From NCBI GenBank assembly GCA_934481385.1, contig CAKSPD010000005.1, forward strand, positions 62,001 to 126,000: DNA of 64,000 nucleotides. Direction: 5' to 3'. The translations under genes were made by a program, and so were the position numbers. This DNA is from an uncultured Oscillospiraceae bacterium (lineage in GTDB: Bacteria > Bacillota > Clostridia > Oscillospirales > Ruminococcaceae). Under the pieces are notes generated by a model, which was given only the letters and a program-made list of their open reading frames with translations, was not told where the DNA came from and ran no database searches. The first letter of the stretch is position 1. Every line of letters begins with the position of its first letter. Positions 8,123 through 16,253 of the stretch are shown one piece after another.

Positions 8123-9561
8123 TTTTTATTTTCCTCCGTTAAAATTGTATTTATTATTCCTTCTGAATCAAATGTTTCAGCAATAAGAACAGGATTTTTT
8201 ATATTATCGGGAACTGATTCTGATGTCAGATTTCCGATGCAGACAATTTTTGTTCTTTCTGAAACTGTATTGTTATATCTGAAAAATCCCTCTGCACCTG
8301 ATGCACTTCCGAATATGATATAATCAGTATCTATATGAGTATTTTTCATAATGTATTCTGTATCATAAGTTCTTATATCGTCATAGCGTATTTTCTTTTC
8401 AGCAAGTATATCCGTAAGAATTTCTGAACCCTTTTCAGCTCTTAAAATAAGAACTCTGTCAGGTTTATCTTTGCATACAGCTTTTGCAAGTTCATATGAT
8501 GTATTGATTTTCGGGATAATATCAGGATATATTCCATAGTTTTCAAGGATTTCAGATGTATTTTTCCCGATTACCGCAAATCTGATTTTTCCAAGATTAC
8601 GCATATCAATTTTAAGTTTTTTCATTCGTCTGAAAAATATTTCTGCACCGTTTATGCTTGTGAGAATTATCATATCATATTTTTTTATTTTATTCAGTGC
8701 CTTGTCAAAATCTTTGTTATTTTCATATTCATTAAGCTTAAGAGCTGTTATTTTTCTGACATCTGCACCAAGTTTTTCAAACTCTGAAAAAAGTTTTTCT
8801 GTAAATCTTTCTGTACCTGTAACGGTAATACTTACATTTTCAAGAGGATTTTTCAGTGTTGGTGAAAAATCAAAATCAACGGTTTTTCCGATTACTATTA
8901 CAGCCGGAGTTGACATTTTTTCACGTTCCGCCGTATCTGATATATTTTTCAGAGTATCTTTTATTATTCTTTTATCTGAAATAACAGCCGTCGGCATTTT
9001 TTCAGACATTCCGCATTTTATAAGTCCGTCCGAGATTTTTTTCAGATTTTTAAACCCCATAAGAAATACAAGTGTACCGTCAAGTTTTGCATAATATTCA
9101 AAATTTTCAGGTAAAGGGTGACCTGTAATAACATGAAAACTTCTGCTTAAACTGCGGTGAGTGACAGGTATTCCTGCAAGTTCAGGAACTGCAATACACG
9201 ATGATACAGCAGGCACGGCACTGTATGAAATATTATTTTCTTTCAGATAAATTATTTCCTCCCCCCCTCTGCCGAATACAAAGGAGTCACCGCCTTTAAG
9301 TCTTACAACTGTTTTTCCCTCAAGAGCCTTTTCAGCAAGAATTTTATTTATATTTTCCTGTGATTCACTATGATTTCCTGAACGCTTTCCGACACATATT
9401 TTTTCACAGCTATGCGGTACGAAATCAAGAAGGTTATCGTCAATAAGATTATCATATACAAGAACTTCACATTCTTTAAGAATATTCATTCCACGCACTG
9501 TTATCAAATCATATCTTACGCAACCTGCTCCGACAAGATAAACTTTTCCGCATTTTTTCAT
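8119..9561 (-). CDS. cobA-hemD: Uroporphyrinogen-III C-methyltransferase / uroporphyrinogen-III synthase fusion
   Basis: This is a two-domain protein of 480 residues. Residues 1-240 are the SAM-dependent methyltransferase: VYLVGAGCVRYDLITVRG, VRLKGGDSFVFGRGGEE and IPVTHRSLS. It adds two methyl groups to uroporphyrinogen III to give precorrin-2. Residues about 245-480 are the HemD domain, a weakly conserved synthase that cyclises hydroxymethylbilane. Visible segments include TSINGAEIFF, VLILRAEKG and IIFGSASGAEGFF. Such fusions are common in clostridia. Both neighbours overlap by 4 bases. Coupling the two steps directs the pathway to siroheme or cobalamin rather than heme. Confidence 0.93.
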   Translation of the reverse strand: MKKCGKVYLVGAGCVRYDLITVRGMNILKECEVLVYDNLIDDNLLDFVPHSCEKICVGKRSGNHSESQENINKILAEKALEGKTVVRLKGGDSFVFGRGGEEIIYLKENNISYSAVPAVSSCIAVPELAGIPVTHRSLSRSFHVITGHPLPENFEYYAKLDGTLVFLMGFKNLKKISDGLIKCGMSEKMPTAVISDKRIIKDTLKNISDTAEREKMSTPAVIVIGKTVDFDFSPTLKNPLENVSITVTGTERFTEKLFSEFEKLGADVRKITALKLNEYENNKDFDKALNKIKKYDMIILTSINGAEIFFRRMKKLKIDMRNLGKIRFAVIGKNTSEILENYGIYPDIIPKINTSYELAKAVCKDKPDRVLILRAEKGSEILTDILAEKKIRYDDIRTYDTEYIMKNTHIDTDYIIFGSASGAEGFFRYNNTVSERTKIVCIGNLTSESVPDNIKNPVLIAETFDSEGIINTILTEENKK

Positions 9562-10415
9562 AATTGGTTTACCAGCCTTTCTGCAAGTTCAAAACGTTCT
9601 GATATATCAGCCGTTCCTGAAACTGTTTTTTTCAAATCAGTTGAAACTGTAAGGCTTATTTTATTATCATTTACTTCAGAATAAGCTCCAACCGGAACAG
9701 TGCAGTCTGCACCAAGAAGTTTTAAAACATATCTTTCTGTTTCAAACTGAATAAATGTTTCGGTATTATTTATATTCTTTATAATTTCTGAAAAATCCTT
9801 ACGGCTTTCAATTGCAATAATTCCCTGACAGGCAGACGGAAGAAATTCACTGTAATCAAAAGGATATATATTATAGAGATTATTTTCATAAAGTCCAAGA
9901 CGTTCAAGACCTGCAACAGCAAGTATCAGTGCATCATATTCACCGTTTTTAAGCTTTTCAAGACGTGTATCAACATTTCCGCGAATATTTTTAAATTCTG
10001 CAAAAGGATATTTTTTCTGCATATTCAGAATACGTCTTTTACTTCCTGTTCCGAAAACAAATTCAGGAGTATTTTTTACGCTTTTGCCTTTTCTTAAAAC
10101 CATACAGTCACGATAATTTCCACGTTCAAGAACTCCTGATATTTCAAGTCCCTCCGCAACATCAGCCGGCAAATCCTTTGCACTGTGTACAGCTATATCT
10201 GCTTTGTTTTCAATCAGAAATTTTTCTATTTCTGATACAAAAACTCCCTTTCCTCCGATAGTTTCAAGCGATTTATCAAGTATTCTGTCACCTTTTGTTG
10301 TTATATGTATTATTTCTGTTTCCATATCGGGAAATGCTTTTTTCAGCGATTCAATAACCAAATCCGTCTGTGCAAGTGCAAGTCTGCTTTTACGGGTTGC
10401 TATTCTGATTTTCAT
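9558..10415 (-). CDS. hemC: Hydroxymethylbilane synthase (porphobilinogen deaminase)
   Basis: HemC polymerises four porphobilinogens on a dipyrromethane cofactor. Recognisable are IATRKSRLALAQT at the N-terminus, HSAKDLPADV, RGNVDTRLEKL and the cofactor cysteine in LGADCTVPVGAY. At 285 residues it is slightly shorter than average, with a compact C-terminal domain. It overlaps the upstream sirC-like gene by 26 bases and the downstream cobA-hemD by 4, so the whole run is one tightly coupled operon. Confidence 0.94.
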   Translation of the reverse strand: MKIRIATRKSRLALAQTDLVIESLKKAFPDMETEIIHITTKGDRILDKSLETIGGKGVFVSEIEKFLIENKADIAVHSAKDLPADVAEGLEISGVLERGNYRDCMVLRKGKSVKNTPEFVFGTGSKRRILNMQKKYPFAEFKNIRGNVDTRLEKLKNGEYDALILAVAGLERLGLYENNLYNIYPFDYSEFLPSACQGIIAIESRKDFSEIIKNINNTETFIQFETERYVLKLLGADCTVPVGAYSEVNDNKISLTVSTDLKKTVSGTADISERFELAERLVNQL

Positions 10416-11034
10416 ATCCTTTCTCTATCCTTTCAAGCATATCTTTTATTTCATCATCAGAGGGTATATTTTCATCAAAGGCAAGACAGAAATCAAGTAT
10501 AGATTCAAGAGCCTCCCTGCGTTGTTTTTCAGTATCAAACATATCCTTTACATACGGACGGAATTTGCTTAAAATCTGAAAAATTTCAATATAATCATCA
10601 TTAAGCATATCATCAATTATTATACGCATAAATTTTGAAAATACGGGACTTTTCCCAGATGTTGAAATTCCGATTGAAATATCATCTCTGTGTACAAGTG
10701 ACGGAAAAATAAACTCACATTTTTCTATATCATCAACAGTATTTACAAGTATTTTTTTATCAGTGCATAATATGAAAATTTTTTCATTAAGAGATTTGTT
10801 ATCTGTTGCAGTTATAACCATAAATGCGTCATCAATATCACCGTTTCTGTATTCACGCCTGATTATTTTTATATTTTCTGTTTCTGAAATTTCCGGAAGT
10901 ATTTCAGGTGAAATTACTTCTATATCAGGTTCAAAAGGCATAAGATTTTTTATTTTCCGCAGTGCCGTTTTTCCTCCGCCGATAACTATGCATTTTTTAT
11001 CTTTTATATCAATATAAAAAGGAAAATATCCCAT
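10390..11034 (-). CDS. Precorrin-2 dehydrogenase / sirohydrochlorin ferrochelatase family protein
   Basis: This 214-residue protein resembles the N-terminal half of CysG and Met8/SirC. It oxidises precorrin-2 to sirohydrochlorin with NAD and may insert iron to make siroheme. The N-terminus YIDIKDKKCIVIGGGKTALRKI is the NAD-binding Rossmann start. DDISIGISTSGKSPVFSKFMR is the conserved dimerisation/active-site region. It lies between hemA and hemC, supporting a siroheme or corrin branch. Whether it is also the chelatase cannot be decided from sequence. Confidence 0.88.
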   Translation of the reverse strand: MGYFPFYIDIKDKKCIVIGGGKTALRKIKNLMPFEPDIEVISPEILPEISETENIKIIRREYRNGDIDDAFMVITATDNKSLNEKIFILCTDKKILVNTVDDIEKCEFIFPSLVHRDDISIGISTSGKSPVFSKFMRIIIDDMLNDDYIEIFQILSKFRPYVKDMFDTEKQRREALESILDFCLAFDENIPSDDEIKDMLERIEKGYENQNSNP

Positions 11035-11037
11035 TTT

Positions 11038-12165
11038 TCAATCTCCTTTATAATTTCTTAAAAAGTCAAGAACATCTGAAAAACTTTCTGAATTAAGCTC
11101 AGATTTCATCTTATAAAGAATTTTTTCAAGCGATTGCCCTGAAAGATTTTTCCTTACTCTTTCAAGCTCAGGCATAAACTGATGCATTGCAAGACGGTTT
11201 TCAAGATTTTTTATTTCCTCCGCTATAATCTGCTCTGAACGTTCTATGCTGTCGGTTTTAAGATTATTATTTATTTCTGCAAGCTTTTCAAAATAATCTA
11301 TTCCGAAAAGACTTACGTTTTTATACTCTGCTATGCTTTCATCAATATCAGGCGGAACTGCCAAATCTATAAAAAGACGCTTTTTTCCGTCATCAATAAA
11401 ATCAATCATTCTGTCGAGAGTTATGGTATAATGCGGACTTGATGTTGCACTTATTATGCAGTCTGATTCTTTTATATATTTATATCTTTCGTTATAGTCC
11501 ACTGTTTCAGCTTTTAAATTCAGAAAATTATTCCTGCTGTTACGCTGTGTAACTTTTATACTTACATTTTTATGTGAGAGAAGATTTTTAAATACTGATG
11601 AACCGATTTTTCCTGTTGCACCTATTATAATAACTTTTGCATTTTCACAGAATTTTGATGCTTCATTTGATGCAAGTGTAGCCGTTGAAACTGATGTTTT
11701 TGAAAGTTCTGTATCAGTTTTTATTTTTTTTGCACATGTAACTGCTGACTGAAATATTATATTCAGTGTATGTGATACAGTATGATTTTCATATGCAAGC
11801 TTATATGCTTTTTTAAGCTGTCCCAGAATTTCATCTTCTCCTATTACCATTGATTCTATACCGCATGCAACTCTGAAAAGATGATTAAGGGCATTTTTAC
11901 CGCTGAAAAATCTTATACAGCGGATAAATTCCGGTTCTGATATTCCGGAATATTCCGACAATAGTTTTCTTACATCATAAACTGATTTTTTATTACCGCA
12001 AAAATATACTTCAGTTCTGTTGCAAGTACACAAAACAACACTTTCACATGCATTACTGCAATGGATAAGTTTTTCTGAAAAAGCTTTCTGAATATCTTCC
12101 GGAAATGCAAACCTTTTTCGTATATCAATATCCGCATTTTTATAGCTTATGCTTATGCAATACAA
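11038..12165 (-). CDS. hemA: Glutamyl-tRNA reductase
   Basis: HemA reduces glutamyl-tRNA to glutamate-1-semialdehyde with NADPH, the first step of the C5 route. The catalytic cysteine lies in VVLCTCNRTEVYF. The signature ACGIESMVIGEDEILGQLK follows, and the NADPH domain has VIIGATGKIGSSVF. Length 375 is somewhat short because the C-terminal dimerisation region is compact. The start codon is TTG, with AGGGA 6 bases before it; no ATG fits the conserved N-terminus. It is the first gene of the six-gene operon and shares an operator-like palindrome with the divergent Rrf2 gene. Confidence 0.93.
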   Translation of the reverse strand: MYCISISYKNADIDIRKRFAFPEDIQKAFSEKLIHCSNACESVVLCTCNRTEVYFCGNKKSVYDVRKLLSEYSGISEPEFIRCIRFFSGKNALNHLFRVACGIESMVIGEDEILGQLKKAYKLAYENHTVSHTLNIIFQSAVTCAKKIKTDTELSKTSVSTATLASNEASKFCENAKVIIIGATGKIGSSVFKNLLSHKNVSIKVTQRNSRNNFLNLKAETVDYNERYKYIKESDCIISATSSPHYTITLDRMIDFIDDGKKRLFIDLAVPPDIDESIAEYKNVSLFGIDYFEKLAEINNNLKTDSIERSEQIIAEEIKNLENRLAMHQFMPELERVRKNLSGQSLEKILYKMKSELNSESFSDVLDFLRNYKGD

Positions 12166-12199
12166 TATTTATCCCTGCTTTCTTAAATATACACTAACT

Positions 12200-12228
12200 A
12201 TTATACAATTGCAGTCAAAAAAAGTCAA
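12200..12228 (-). promoter_or_regulatory. Promoter of the hemA operon
   Basis: On the minus strand TTGACT (12223-12228) and a perfect TATAAT (12200-12205) are separated by 17 bases. The -35 box is one arm of the palindrome at 12223-12242. Confidence 0.8.
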
Positions 12229-12242
12229 ATAAATATTTGACT
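12223..12242. promoter_or_regulatory. Perfect inverted repeat, candidate operator shared by hemA and the Rrf2 gene
   Basis: AGTCAAATA and TATTTGACT are exact reverse complements separated by AA. The two arms contain the -35 boxes of the two divergent promoters, so one bound dimer could block both. The Rrf2 protein encoded next door is the obvious candidate ligand; this is inference. Confidence 0.65.
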
Positions 12243-12265
12243 TCAAAATTAATTCATGTTATAAT
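12237..12265 (+). promoter_or_regulatory. Promoter of the Rrf2 regulator gene
   Basis: TTGACT (12237-12242), a 17-base spacer and TATAAT (12260-12265) precede an AGGAGG site and the ATG at 12304. Confidence 0.8.
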
Positions 12266-12303
12266 ATATATATCATATATGATTAATAGGAGGTTTAAAA
12301 AAT

Positions 12304-12729
12304 ATGAAAATTTCTACAAAGGGCAGATATGCTCTCCGTCTTATGTGCGATATCGCTATGAATCAGTCTGAAAACCCTATTCCGCTTAAAGAAATTGCTG
12401 AACGTCAGAATATCAGCGTAAAATATCTTGAACAGATTGTTATTATTTTAAGCCGTGCCGGATTTTTAAAAAGCATAAGAGGTGCTCAGGGCGGATATAA
12501 GCTTGTAAATTCTCCTGATTTCTACACTGTCGGAATGATTCTCAGACTTACAGAAGGAAGTCTTGCACCTGTATCATGTCTTGAAGATGAAATCAATAAA
12601 TGTCCCCGTGTAAGTGACTGTCAGACTCTTTTTGTATGGGAAAAAATCTATAAGGCTGTCAATGATATTATTGACAACATAACTGTTCAGGATATTATAG
12701 AAAACAAATCAGGAAATTACTCAATATGA
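12304..12729 (+). CDS. Rrf2-family transcriptional regulator
   Basis: This 141-residue winged-helix regulator has the classic Rrf2 N-terminus MKISTKGRYALRLMCDIA, and IPLKEIAERQNISVKYLEQI as the recognition helix-turn-helix. Three cysteines in a C-x7-C-x5-C pattern (SCLEDEINKCPRVSDC) sit where IscR and NsrR carry cluster ligands, so iron-sulfur sensing is possible. The alternative is a CymR-like sulfur regulator, since cysK lies convergently downstream. It is divergent from hemA with a shared palindrome, suggesting autoregulation plus control of tetrapyrrole synthesis. The target assignment is inference. Confidence 0.9.
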   Translation: MKISTKGRYALRLMCDIAMNQSENPIPLKEIAERQNISVKYLEQIVIILSRAGFLKSIRGAQGGYKLVNSPDFYTVGMILRLTEGSLAPVSCLEDEINKCPRVSDCQTLFVWEKIYKAVNDIIDNITVQDIIENKSGNYSI

Positions 12730-12731
12730 AC

Positions 12732-12762
12732 AAACGGCTCTTTTTTCAAAGAGCCGTTTTTT
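12732..12762. terminator. Bidirectional intrinsic terminator between the Rrf2 gene and cysK
   Basis: AAACGGCTCTTT (12732-12743) pairs perfectly with AAAGAGCCGTTT (12748-12759) and is followed by T residues on the plus strand and preceded by A residues for the minus strand. Confidence 0.85.
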
Positions 12763-12768
12763 ATTTCA

Positions 12769-13701
12769 TCATTCCATAAAAAGTGCTGTTGAATAGTATC
12801 TATCTCCGCTGTCAGGGAGAAGAATTACTATATTTTTGCCCTTGTTTTCAGGTTTCTTTGCAAGTTCAACGCCTGCGTGGAATGCTGCTCCTGAAGAAAT
12901 TCCGACAAGTATTCCCTCATGTTTTGCAATGAGCTTAGCTCCTGCAAAAGCATCATCATTTTCAACCGGAAAAACTTCATCATAAATTTTTGTATTAAGA
13001 ACTTTCGGAACAAAGTTTGCACCTATACCCTGAATTTTATGAGGGCCTGCTTTACCCTGTGAAAGAACAGGTGATGTTGCCGGTTCAACAGCAATAATCT
13101 TTACATCAGGATTTTTTTCCTTGAGATATTCTCCTACACCTGTAACAGTTCCGCCTGTTCCTACACCTGCAACGAAAATATCAACCTTTCCGTCAGTATC
13201 ATTCCAGATTTCAGGAGCAGTAGTTTTTCTGTGAGCCTCCGGATTTGCAGGGTTATCGAACTGTGCCGGAACAAAGCTGTCCGGATACTGTTTTGAAAGT
13301 TCCTCAGCCTTTTCAACAGCTCCTGCCATACCCTTTGAACCTTCTGTAAGTACGATTTCCGCACCATATGCTTTAAGAATATTTCTGCGTTCAATACTCA
13401 TAGTTTCAGGCATTGTAAGAACTACTTTATATCCTTTTGAAGCTGCGATTGATGCAAGACCTATTCCTGTATTTCCTGAAGTAGGTTCGATAATTACAGT
13501 ATTCTGATTGATAAGTCCCTTTTTCTCAGCATCTTCGAGCATTTCCTTAGCAACTCTGTCCTTAACGCTTCCTGCGGGATTGAAATATTCAAGCTTGAGA
13601 AGTATTTTTGCTTCAAGTCCGAGAGCCTTTTCGATATTGACTGCCTCAACGAGAGGTGTATTTCCTATGAGTCCTGATGTACCTTTATAAATATGTGACA
13701 T
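12769..13701 (-). CDS. cysK: Cysteine synthase A (O-acetylserine sulfhydrylase)
   Basis: CysK makes cysteine from O-acetylserine and sulfide with PLP. The PLP lysine is in [14 protein letters not shown]. The substrate loop is [12 protein letters not shown], and [15 protein letters not shown] binds the phosphate. Length 310 is typical. It has its own promoter and a strong AGGAGG site. It is convergent with the Rrf2 gene. In Bacillus, CysK is a corepressor partner of the Rrf2 protein CymR, so the proximity may be meaningful. Confidence 0.95.
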   Translation of the reverse strand: MSHIYKGTSGLIGNTPLVEAVNIEKALGLEAKILLKLEYFNPAGSVKDRVAKEMLEDAEKKGLINQNTVIIEPTSGNTGIGLASIAASKGYKVVLTMPETMSIERRNILKAYGAEIVLTEGSKGMAGAVEKAEELSKQYPDSFVPAQFDNPANPEAHRKTTAPEIWNDTDGKVDIFVAGVGTGGTVTGVGEYLKEKNPDVKIIAVEPATSPVLSQGKAGPHKIQGIGANFVPKVLNTKIYDEVFPVENDDAFAGAKLIAKHEGILVGISSGAAFHAGVELAKKPENKGKNIVILLPDSGDRYYSTALFME

Positions 13702-13763
13702 ATTAAATTCCTCCTGTGGATTAATTTATTTCATACTGTTTTGATATGATTACTATGCTTAAT

Positions 13764-13792
13764 ATAATATACCAAAAAATCCTTTTTGTCAA
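13764..13792 (-). promoter_or_regulatory. Promoter of cysK
   Basis: On the minus strand TTGACA (13787-13792) and TATTAT (13764-13769) are 17 bases apart. I saw no T-box or S-box features in the leader. Confidence 0.75.
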
Positions 13793-13881
13793 TATGTTAC
13801 GGAACTTTTCGTATATATAACAAATTCTTTCCTGATTATTTGGTTTATTTTTGTTAATATATACAAACATCTCTTAGCCTA

Positions 13882-13910
13882 TTGATTTATCAATAAATTT
13901 ATGATACAAT
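13882..13910 (+). promoter_or_regulatory. Promoter of tRNA-Ser
   Basis: TTGATT (13882-13887), 17 bases, TACAAT (13905-13910), ending 21 bases before the mature tRNA. Confidence 0.65.
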
Positions 13911-13931
13911 ATTCAGGTAATGTTTTCATAT

Positions 13932-14019
13932 GGAGAGTTGTCCGAGTGGTCGAAGGTGCGAAACTCGAAATTTCGTGTTCTCTTAAAAAGAACCCAGGGT
14001 TCAAATCCCTGACTCTCCG
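13932..14019 (+). tRNA. tRNA-Ser, anticodon CGA
   Basis: The acceptor stem GGAGAGT (13932-13938) pairs with ACTCTCC (14012-14018), with G as discriminator. The anticodon stem CGAAA/TTTCG closes a 7-base loop CTCGAAA, giving anticodon CGA (reads UCG). A long variable arm and the T arm with GGTTCAAATCC identify a class II serine tRNA. CCA is not encoded. Confidence 0.93.
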
Positions 14020-14031
14020 TTATTTTATATC

Positions 14032-14066
14032 AAAAAAATCCGGATAAATCTATCCGGATTTTTTAT
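14032..14066. terminator. Bidirectional terminator after tRNA-Ser and the NusG-II gene
   Basis: AATCCGGATA (14037-14046) pairs with TATCCGGATT (14051-14060) around a 4-base loop, flanked by an A run on the left and a T run on the right, so it can stop transcription from both sides. Confidence 0.85.
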
Positions 14067-14067
14067 T

Positions 14068-14418
14068 TTATTCATCACAGAATTTTATTACAAGACGGTT
14101 CGGCAAACATACTATCGGCATATTCTCCGATTTTAGTTTCCCCATATTAACACAGGTTTTATCAGGACATTCAGCCGATGACATAAAAATTTCACCGTTT
14201 TCAATGGTTACAGTGTTACTGCTGTTTCCGTCCGGAGATTTTATAACTATACTGCGGTCAGGTTCTTTTTCCAAATCGAAAGTATATATAATTTTTCCGT
14301 CCTGAACAATTTCAACATTTTGTTTTTCAGACGGTTTTAACATCAGAACAGAAAGTATAACGCTTACAATAAATAAAATCAGTACAGCTGAGAGAATTAT
14401 TTTAGTTTTACTGTTCAA
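14068..14418 (-). CDS. NusG domain II-containing membrane-anchored protein
   Basis: This 116-residue protein has one N-terminal membrane helix (about residues 7-27) and an extracytoplasmic NusG domain II (DUF1312-type) beta domain, with CPDKTCVNMGKL and IVCLPNRLVI near the end. The family is recurrent beside ApbE and Rnf-type genes in Firmicutes; its function is unknown. The start is TTG, 10 bases after GGAG and overlapping the apbE stop region by 11 bases, so the two are co-translated. It is the last gene before a shared terminator with tRNA-Ser. Confidence 0.85.
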   Translation of the reverse strand: MNSKTKIILSAVLILFIVSVILSVLMLKPSEKQNVEIVQDGKIIYTFDLEKEPDRSIVIKSPDGNSSNTVTIENGEIFMSSAECPDKTCVNMGKLKSENMPIVCLPNRLVIKFCDE

Positions 14419-15403
14419 TTTTTATAATCTCCGAATCAGATTTATTTTCAAATGATATATTTTCAGTAACATATATCTTTCCATTGTTTTCAATCAGTAT
14501 CATATCAAAATCCTGAGAATTGTTTTTCCAGTATTCAACAGCCTTTTCCCTGCCCATAACAAACAGTGCTGTTGAAAGTGCATCACAGTACAGACCGTTT
14601 TTTCCTGTTACAGTTACAGATACAAGACCGTTGTCAACAGGATAACCTGTTTCAGAATTTATAATATGGCAGTAATTTTTTCCGTCATCACCTGTAAAAT
14701 ATCTTTCATAGCTTCCTGATGTTATAACTGCCTTGTCTGATACTTCAACAGTTCCGATAATATCATCAGAAAACGGATTTTTTATGCCTACTTTACGTTC
14801 AGAACCATATATACAGACATTTCCGCCAAGATTTATTATTCCCGATTCAATGCCGTTTTCTCTGAATATTTCAGCAATGCGGTCACTTGTATATCCCTTT
14901 GCAACTGCTCCCAAATCAAGCTCACAGTTCTGCGGAACAGATATACAGTTTCCGGAAATATTTATATTTTCATAGCCCACATTTTCAAGACAGTTCTGTA
15001 TTTCACTGTTATCAGGTATTCTGTATTCTCCTGAAGTAAATCCCCAGAGCTTTACAAGAGGATATATTGTTATATCAAGACTGCCGTCAGTGCTTTTGCA
15101 TATTTCAAGAGCCTTTGATATAATTTCAGCCGTATCACTGTTTACTTCAGCGGATTCTGAATGATTTATTTTATATATATCGCTTTCAGAATCTGTAACT
15201 GAAAACAGATTTTCAAGTCTTTTGATTTCATCAGCAGATTCCTTTACAGCTTTTTCGGAATTTTTTCCATATGCCTTTATATTCATATATGTGTCCATAG
15301 CGAAAATATCTCTTGATGAACTTTTCATTTCAGAATCAGAACAGCCTGAAATTATAATCATAAAAACAAATAACGGAAGAATAAATATTTTTTTCTTATT
15401 CAA
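14408..15403 (-). CDS. apbE: FAD:protein FMN transferase (ApbE), lipoprotein
   Basis: ApbE covalently attaches FMN to threonine residues of extracytoplasmic flavoproteins such as RnfG. A signal peptide ends with the lipobox IISGC. The mature domain shows MDTYMNIKAYG, DLGAVAKGYTSDRIAE, GNVCIYGS and VTVTGKNGLYCDALSTALFVMG, the FAD-binding and metal-site segments. Length 331. The start is TTG, overlapping the folD stop by 8 bases. Its targets are not in the visible part of the window, although a divergent Rnf-like pair lies at the right edge. Confidence 0.93.
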   Translation of the reverse strand: MNKKKIFILPLFVFMIIISGCSDSEMKSSSRDIFAMDTYMNIKAYGKNSEKAVKESADEIKRLENLFSVTDSESDIYKINHSESAEVNSDTAEIISKALEICKSTDGSLDITIYPLVKLWGFTSGEYRIPDNSEIQNCLENVGYENINISGNCISVPQNCELDLGAVAKGYTSDRIAEIFRENGIESGIINLGGNVCIYGSERKVGIKNPFSDDIIGTVEVSDKAVITSGSYERYFTGDDGKNYCHIINSETGYPVDNGLVSVTVTGKNGLYCDALSTALFVMGREKAVEYWKNNSQDFDMILIENNGKIYVTENISFENKSDSEIIKIEQ

Positions 15404-16253
15404 TGCCTGCCTGCTGTTTTGCTGCTGTAAGAGTATTTTTCATAAGCATTGCAATAGTCATAGGGCCTACTCCGCCCGGTACAGGAGTTATGAAAGATGC
15501 TTTCTTTTCAGCTGATTCAAATTCAACATCTCCGCAAAGCTTGCCGTTTTCAAGTCTGTTCATACCAACATCGATTACAACAGCACCCTCTTTAATCATA
15601 TCGCCTGTTACAAAATTAGGCTTGCCGACTGCTGCAACAAGTATATCAGCATTGCGTGTGATTTCAGCAAGATTTTTTGTCTTTGAATGGCAGATTGTAA
15701 CTGTTCCGTTCTTATGTAGCAGGAGCATTGCCATAGGTTTTCCGACAATATTGCTTCTTCCGATTACAACGCAGTTCTTTCCTGATATTTCTGTTCCTGT
15801 GCTTGCTATAAGTTCCATAACTCCGGCAGGAGTGCAGGGGAGGAATGAATATTCACCTATCATAATTTTTCCGACATTGAACGGGTGGAATGCATCAACG
15901 TCCTTTTCAGCAGAAATAGCATTGATGATTGCTGTTTCATCAATATGCTTAGGAAGCGGGAGCTGTACAAGTATTCCGTTGACTTTACTGTCACGGTTAA
16001 GAACGTCTACAAGGTCAAGGAGCTGTTCCTGTGTTGTGGATTCATCAAGAGCATATTCATATGACTGAAATCCTACTTCTTCACAAGCCTTTTTCTTTGA
16101 GTTAACATAAACTCTTGATGCCGGATTGTTTCCGACTATTACAACTGCAAGTCCGACTTTAAGACCTTTTTCATCTTTAAGGGTTGCTGTTTCCTTTGCA
16201 ACATCTGCCTTTACTGATGCTGAAACTTCCTTACCATTAATTATCTGTGCCAT
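15396..16253 (-). CDS. folD: Bifunctional methylene-THF dehydrogenase / methenyl-THF cyclohydrolase
   Basis: FolD interconverts 5,10-methylene-, methenyl- and 10-formyl-tetrahydrofolate with NADP. Visible motifs are GNNPASRVYVNSKKKACEEVG, with the catalytic Lys, then VQLPLPKHI, VIGRSNIVGKPMAMLL and the late TPVPGGVGPMTIAML. Length 285 is normal. The ATG at 16253 is chosen because GGAG lies 10 bases before it. The frame stays open for 33 further codons, but that stretch is the overlapping A-rich lgt tail region and is not homologous to FolD. Confidence 0.96.
   Translation of the reverse strand: MAQIINGKEVSASVKADVAKETATLKDEKGLKVGLAVVIVGNNPASRVYVNSKKKACEEVGFQSYEYALDESTTQEQLLDLVDVLNRDSKVNGILVQLPLPKHIDETAIINAISAEKDVDAFHPFNVGKIMIGEYSFLPCTPAGVMELIASTGTEISGKNCVVIGRSNIVGKPMAMLLLHKNGTVTICHSKTKNLAEITRNADILVAAVGKPNFVTGDMIKEGAVVIDVGMNRLENGKLCGDVEFESAEKKASFITPVPGGVGPMTIAMLMKNTLTAAKQQAGIE

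Noticed and set aside
13702..13800. T-box or SAM riboswitch before cysK
   Set aside because: The leader is short and lacks the T-box AGGGTGGNACCGCG element and S-box helices.
15403..16068. Long plus-strand frame (221 codons) opposite folD
   Set aside because: It is the antisense shadow of folD, which has all family motifs; the shadow product is low-complexity and hydrophobic.
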